From: JANXPZ01 sp033853925 | GTDB lineage: Bacteria > Eisenbacteria > RBG-16-71-46 | Length of the DNA: 7,240 nucleotides | Reading direction: 5' to 3' | Assembly: GCA_033853925.1 (NCBI GenBank) | Contig: JAWOLC010000085.1 | Location: 1-7,240 of the forward strand | Shown: in pieces, positions 6,059 to 7,240 of the stretch | How the letters are laid out: each line of letters opens with the position of its first letter | Numbering within the stretch: position 1 is the stretch's first letter | Program-made: the position numbers and the translations under genes | Notes under the pieces: generated by a model | Told to the model about the DNA's origin: nothing | The model's database searches: none | The model's input: only the letters and a program-made list of their open reading frames with translations

Positions 6059-7240
6059 ATGGCCTACGCCGCCAGGGTTCGTGAGCACTACCAGCAGGAG
6101 CTGAACGGCATTCGCGAGGCGGGCCTCTTCAAGGAGGAGCGCTTCATCCACACCCCGCAGGGCGCGGACATCGAGGTCGAATTCCCGGCGGGGGCCGGGG
6201 AGCGCAAGGTCATCAACCTGTGCGCGAACAACTACCTCGGGCTCTCGAGCCATCCCGAGGTCGTCGAGGCCGCGCGCCGGGGCCTGGACAGCCGCGGCTA
6301 CGGCATGTCCTCCGTGCGCTTCATCTGCGGCACCCAGGACATCCACCGCGAGCTCGAGCGGAAGCTGACCGCCTTCCTCGGCACGGAGGACACGCTGCTC
6401 TTCCCCTCCTGCATGGACGCCAACGCCGGAGTCTTCGAGGCCGTGCTCGGCGAGGCGGACGTCATGATCGCCGACCGCCTGGTCCACGCCTCGATCGTGG
6501 ACGGCATGCGCCTGTGCAAGGCCATGCAGGACACCTTCAAGCACTCGGACATGGGCCACCTGGAGACGAAGCTCCAGGAGCACCAGGACAAGCGCTTCCG
6601 CCTGATCATCACCGACGGCGTCTTCTCCATGGACGGCGACCTGGCGAAGCTGGACCAGATCGTCGCCCTGGCCGAGAAGTACGACGCCATGGTCTTCGTG
6701 GACGACTCGCACGCCTCGGGCTTCATCGGCCGGACCGGACGCGGCACGCACGAGCACTGCGGCGTGGTGGGCCGGATCGACATCATCACGACCACGCTGG
6801 GCAAGGCCCTGGGCGGGGCGTCGGGCGGCTGCGTGAGCGGACGCCGCGAGCTGGTGGAGATGTGCCGCCAGCGAGCGCGCCCCTACCTCTTCTCCAACAC
6901 CGTGGCGCCGGTCATCGTCTCGGGGGCGCTGCGGGTGCTGGACCTCGTCTCGCAGAGCACGGAGCGGCGCGACAAGCTGGAGTGGAACACGAAGTACTGG
7001 CGGAAGCTCCTGACGGAGGCCGGCTTCGACATCAAGCCGGGCGAGAGCCCGATCGTGCCGGTGATGCTCTACAACGCCAAGCTCGCCCAGGACGTGGCGC
7101 GCGACCTGTACGGCGAGGGCATCTACGTCGTGGGCTTCTTCTTCCCCGTCGTGGCCAAGGGCCAGGCGCGGATTCGCACCCAGCTCTCCGCCGCCCACGA
7201 GAAGCGGCACCTGGACCTGGGCATCGAGGCCTTCAAGAAG
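6059..7240 (+). CDS. kbl: Alpha-oxoamine synthase, 2-amino-3-ketobutyrate CoA ligase (glycine C-acetyltransferase) type; 3' end cut
   Basis: This PLP enzyme joins an acyl thioester to an amino acid. Kbl interconverts glycine plus acetyl-CoA and 2-amino-3-ketobutyrate, the second step of threonine breakdown after threonine dehydrogenase. The 394 visible residues lack a stop; E. coli Kbl has 398, so only a few residues are missing. Kbl features are CANNYLGL (55-62), SSVRFICGTQ (84-93), PSCMDANAG (117-125), PLP-stacking His143, VDDSHASGF (214-222) with Asp215 and His218, Schiff-base Lys249 in TTTLGKALGGASGG, and substrate-carboxylate Arg373 in KGQARIRTQLSAAH. Numbering is a constant +5 relative to E. 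coli Kbl as I recall it. Residue 142 is Val where Kbl and serine palmitoyltransferase usually have Asn (NHAS); DRLVHAS resembles BioF. It follows the ACP gene by 22 bp. Threonine dehydrogenase is not in view, so the cut right flank matters. The fold and family are firm; the acyl donor (CoA or ACP) is open. Confidence 0.92.
   Translation, partial: MAYAARVREHYQQELNGIREAGLFKEERFIHTPQGADIEVEFPAGAGERKVINLCANNYLGLSSHPEVVEAARRGLDSRGYGMSSVRFICGTQDIHRELERKLTAFLGTEDTLLFPSCMDANAGVFEAVLGEADVMIADRLVHASIVDGMRLCKAMQDTFKHSDMGHLETKLQEHQDKRFRLIITDGVFSMDGDLAKLDQIVALAEKYDAMVFVDDSHASGFIGRTGRGTHEHCGVVGRIDIITTTLGKALGGASGGCVSGRRELVEMCRQRARPYLFSNTVAPVIVSGALRVLDLVSQSTERRDKLEWNTKYWRKLLTEAGFDIKPGESPIVPVMLYNAKLAQDVARDLYGEGIYVVGFFFPVVAKGQARIRTQLSAAHEKRHLDLGIEAFKK

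Noticed and set aside
6059..7240. Calling the last gene a serine palmitoyltransferase because an ACP gene precedes it
   Set aside because: SVRFICGTQ, VDDSHASGF and TLGKALGGASGG with KGQARIRTQLSAAH are Kbl-type rather than serine palmitoyltransferase-type; the sphingolipid parallel is kept only as pathway logic.
1..7240. tRNA or rRNA genes, CRISPR arrays, insertion sequences or phage genes
   Set aside because: Nothing of these kinds was seen: no spaced repeats, no transposase motifs and no tRNA-like arms. Composition is even throughout.

Overview
The window is very GC-rich bacterial DNA (about 70% by eye), with codon third positions almost all G or C. It holds an N-terminally cut reading-frame end, five complete protein genes and one gene cut at the right edge. 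The best lineage hint is the secreted M1 metallopeptidase, whose C-terminus looks like the FlgD-Ig/type IX-secretion-like sorting domains common in FCB-group bacteria. Together with the high GC, this suggests a lineage such as Candidatus Eisenbacteria or a relative. That assignment is inference from two traits, not a database match.

Left half (1-3257): the last 50 codons of an unidentified plus-strand gene end at 155 and converge, with a 10-bp gap, on two minus-strand genes. These are a TGS-domain GTPase of the Obg/DRG type (3257-2265) and, 41 bp downstream of it, a signal-peptide-bearing M1 aminopeptidase (2223-166). Each has a TANNNT -10-like hexamer 6-7 nt before its likely ATG and no well-spaced strong Shine-Dalgarno site, which is the look of leaderless transcripts.

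Divergent spacer (3258-3486): 229 bp without a gene. It carries three copies of a 10-bp motif, two direct and one inverted, plus a weak candidate promoter toward the right-hand genes.

Right half (3487-7240): four plus-strand genes that read as one functional set. acpS (holo-ACP synthase) overlaps by 4 bp a gene for an AcsA-type AMP-forming acyl-CoA synthetase. After a 178-bp structured leader comes a small stand-alone acyl carrier protein, then a PLP-dependent alpha-oxoamine synthase closest to 2-amino-3-ketobutyrate CoA ligase (Kbl), which lacks only its last few residues. The set supplies every part needed to activate a short acid, hold it on a phosphopantetheine arm and condense it with an amino acid. 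The logic parallels the carrier-dependent oxoamine synthases of bacterial sphingolipid and prodigiosin pathways, but here with Kbl-like and AcsA-like enzymes. Whether the ACP really carries the Kbl substrate cannot be told from sequence. This is the most interesting point of the window.
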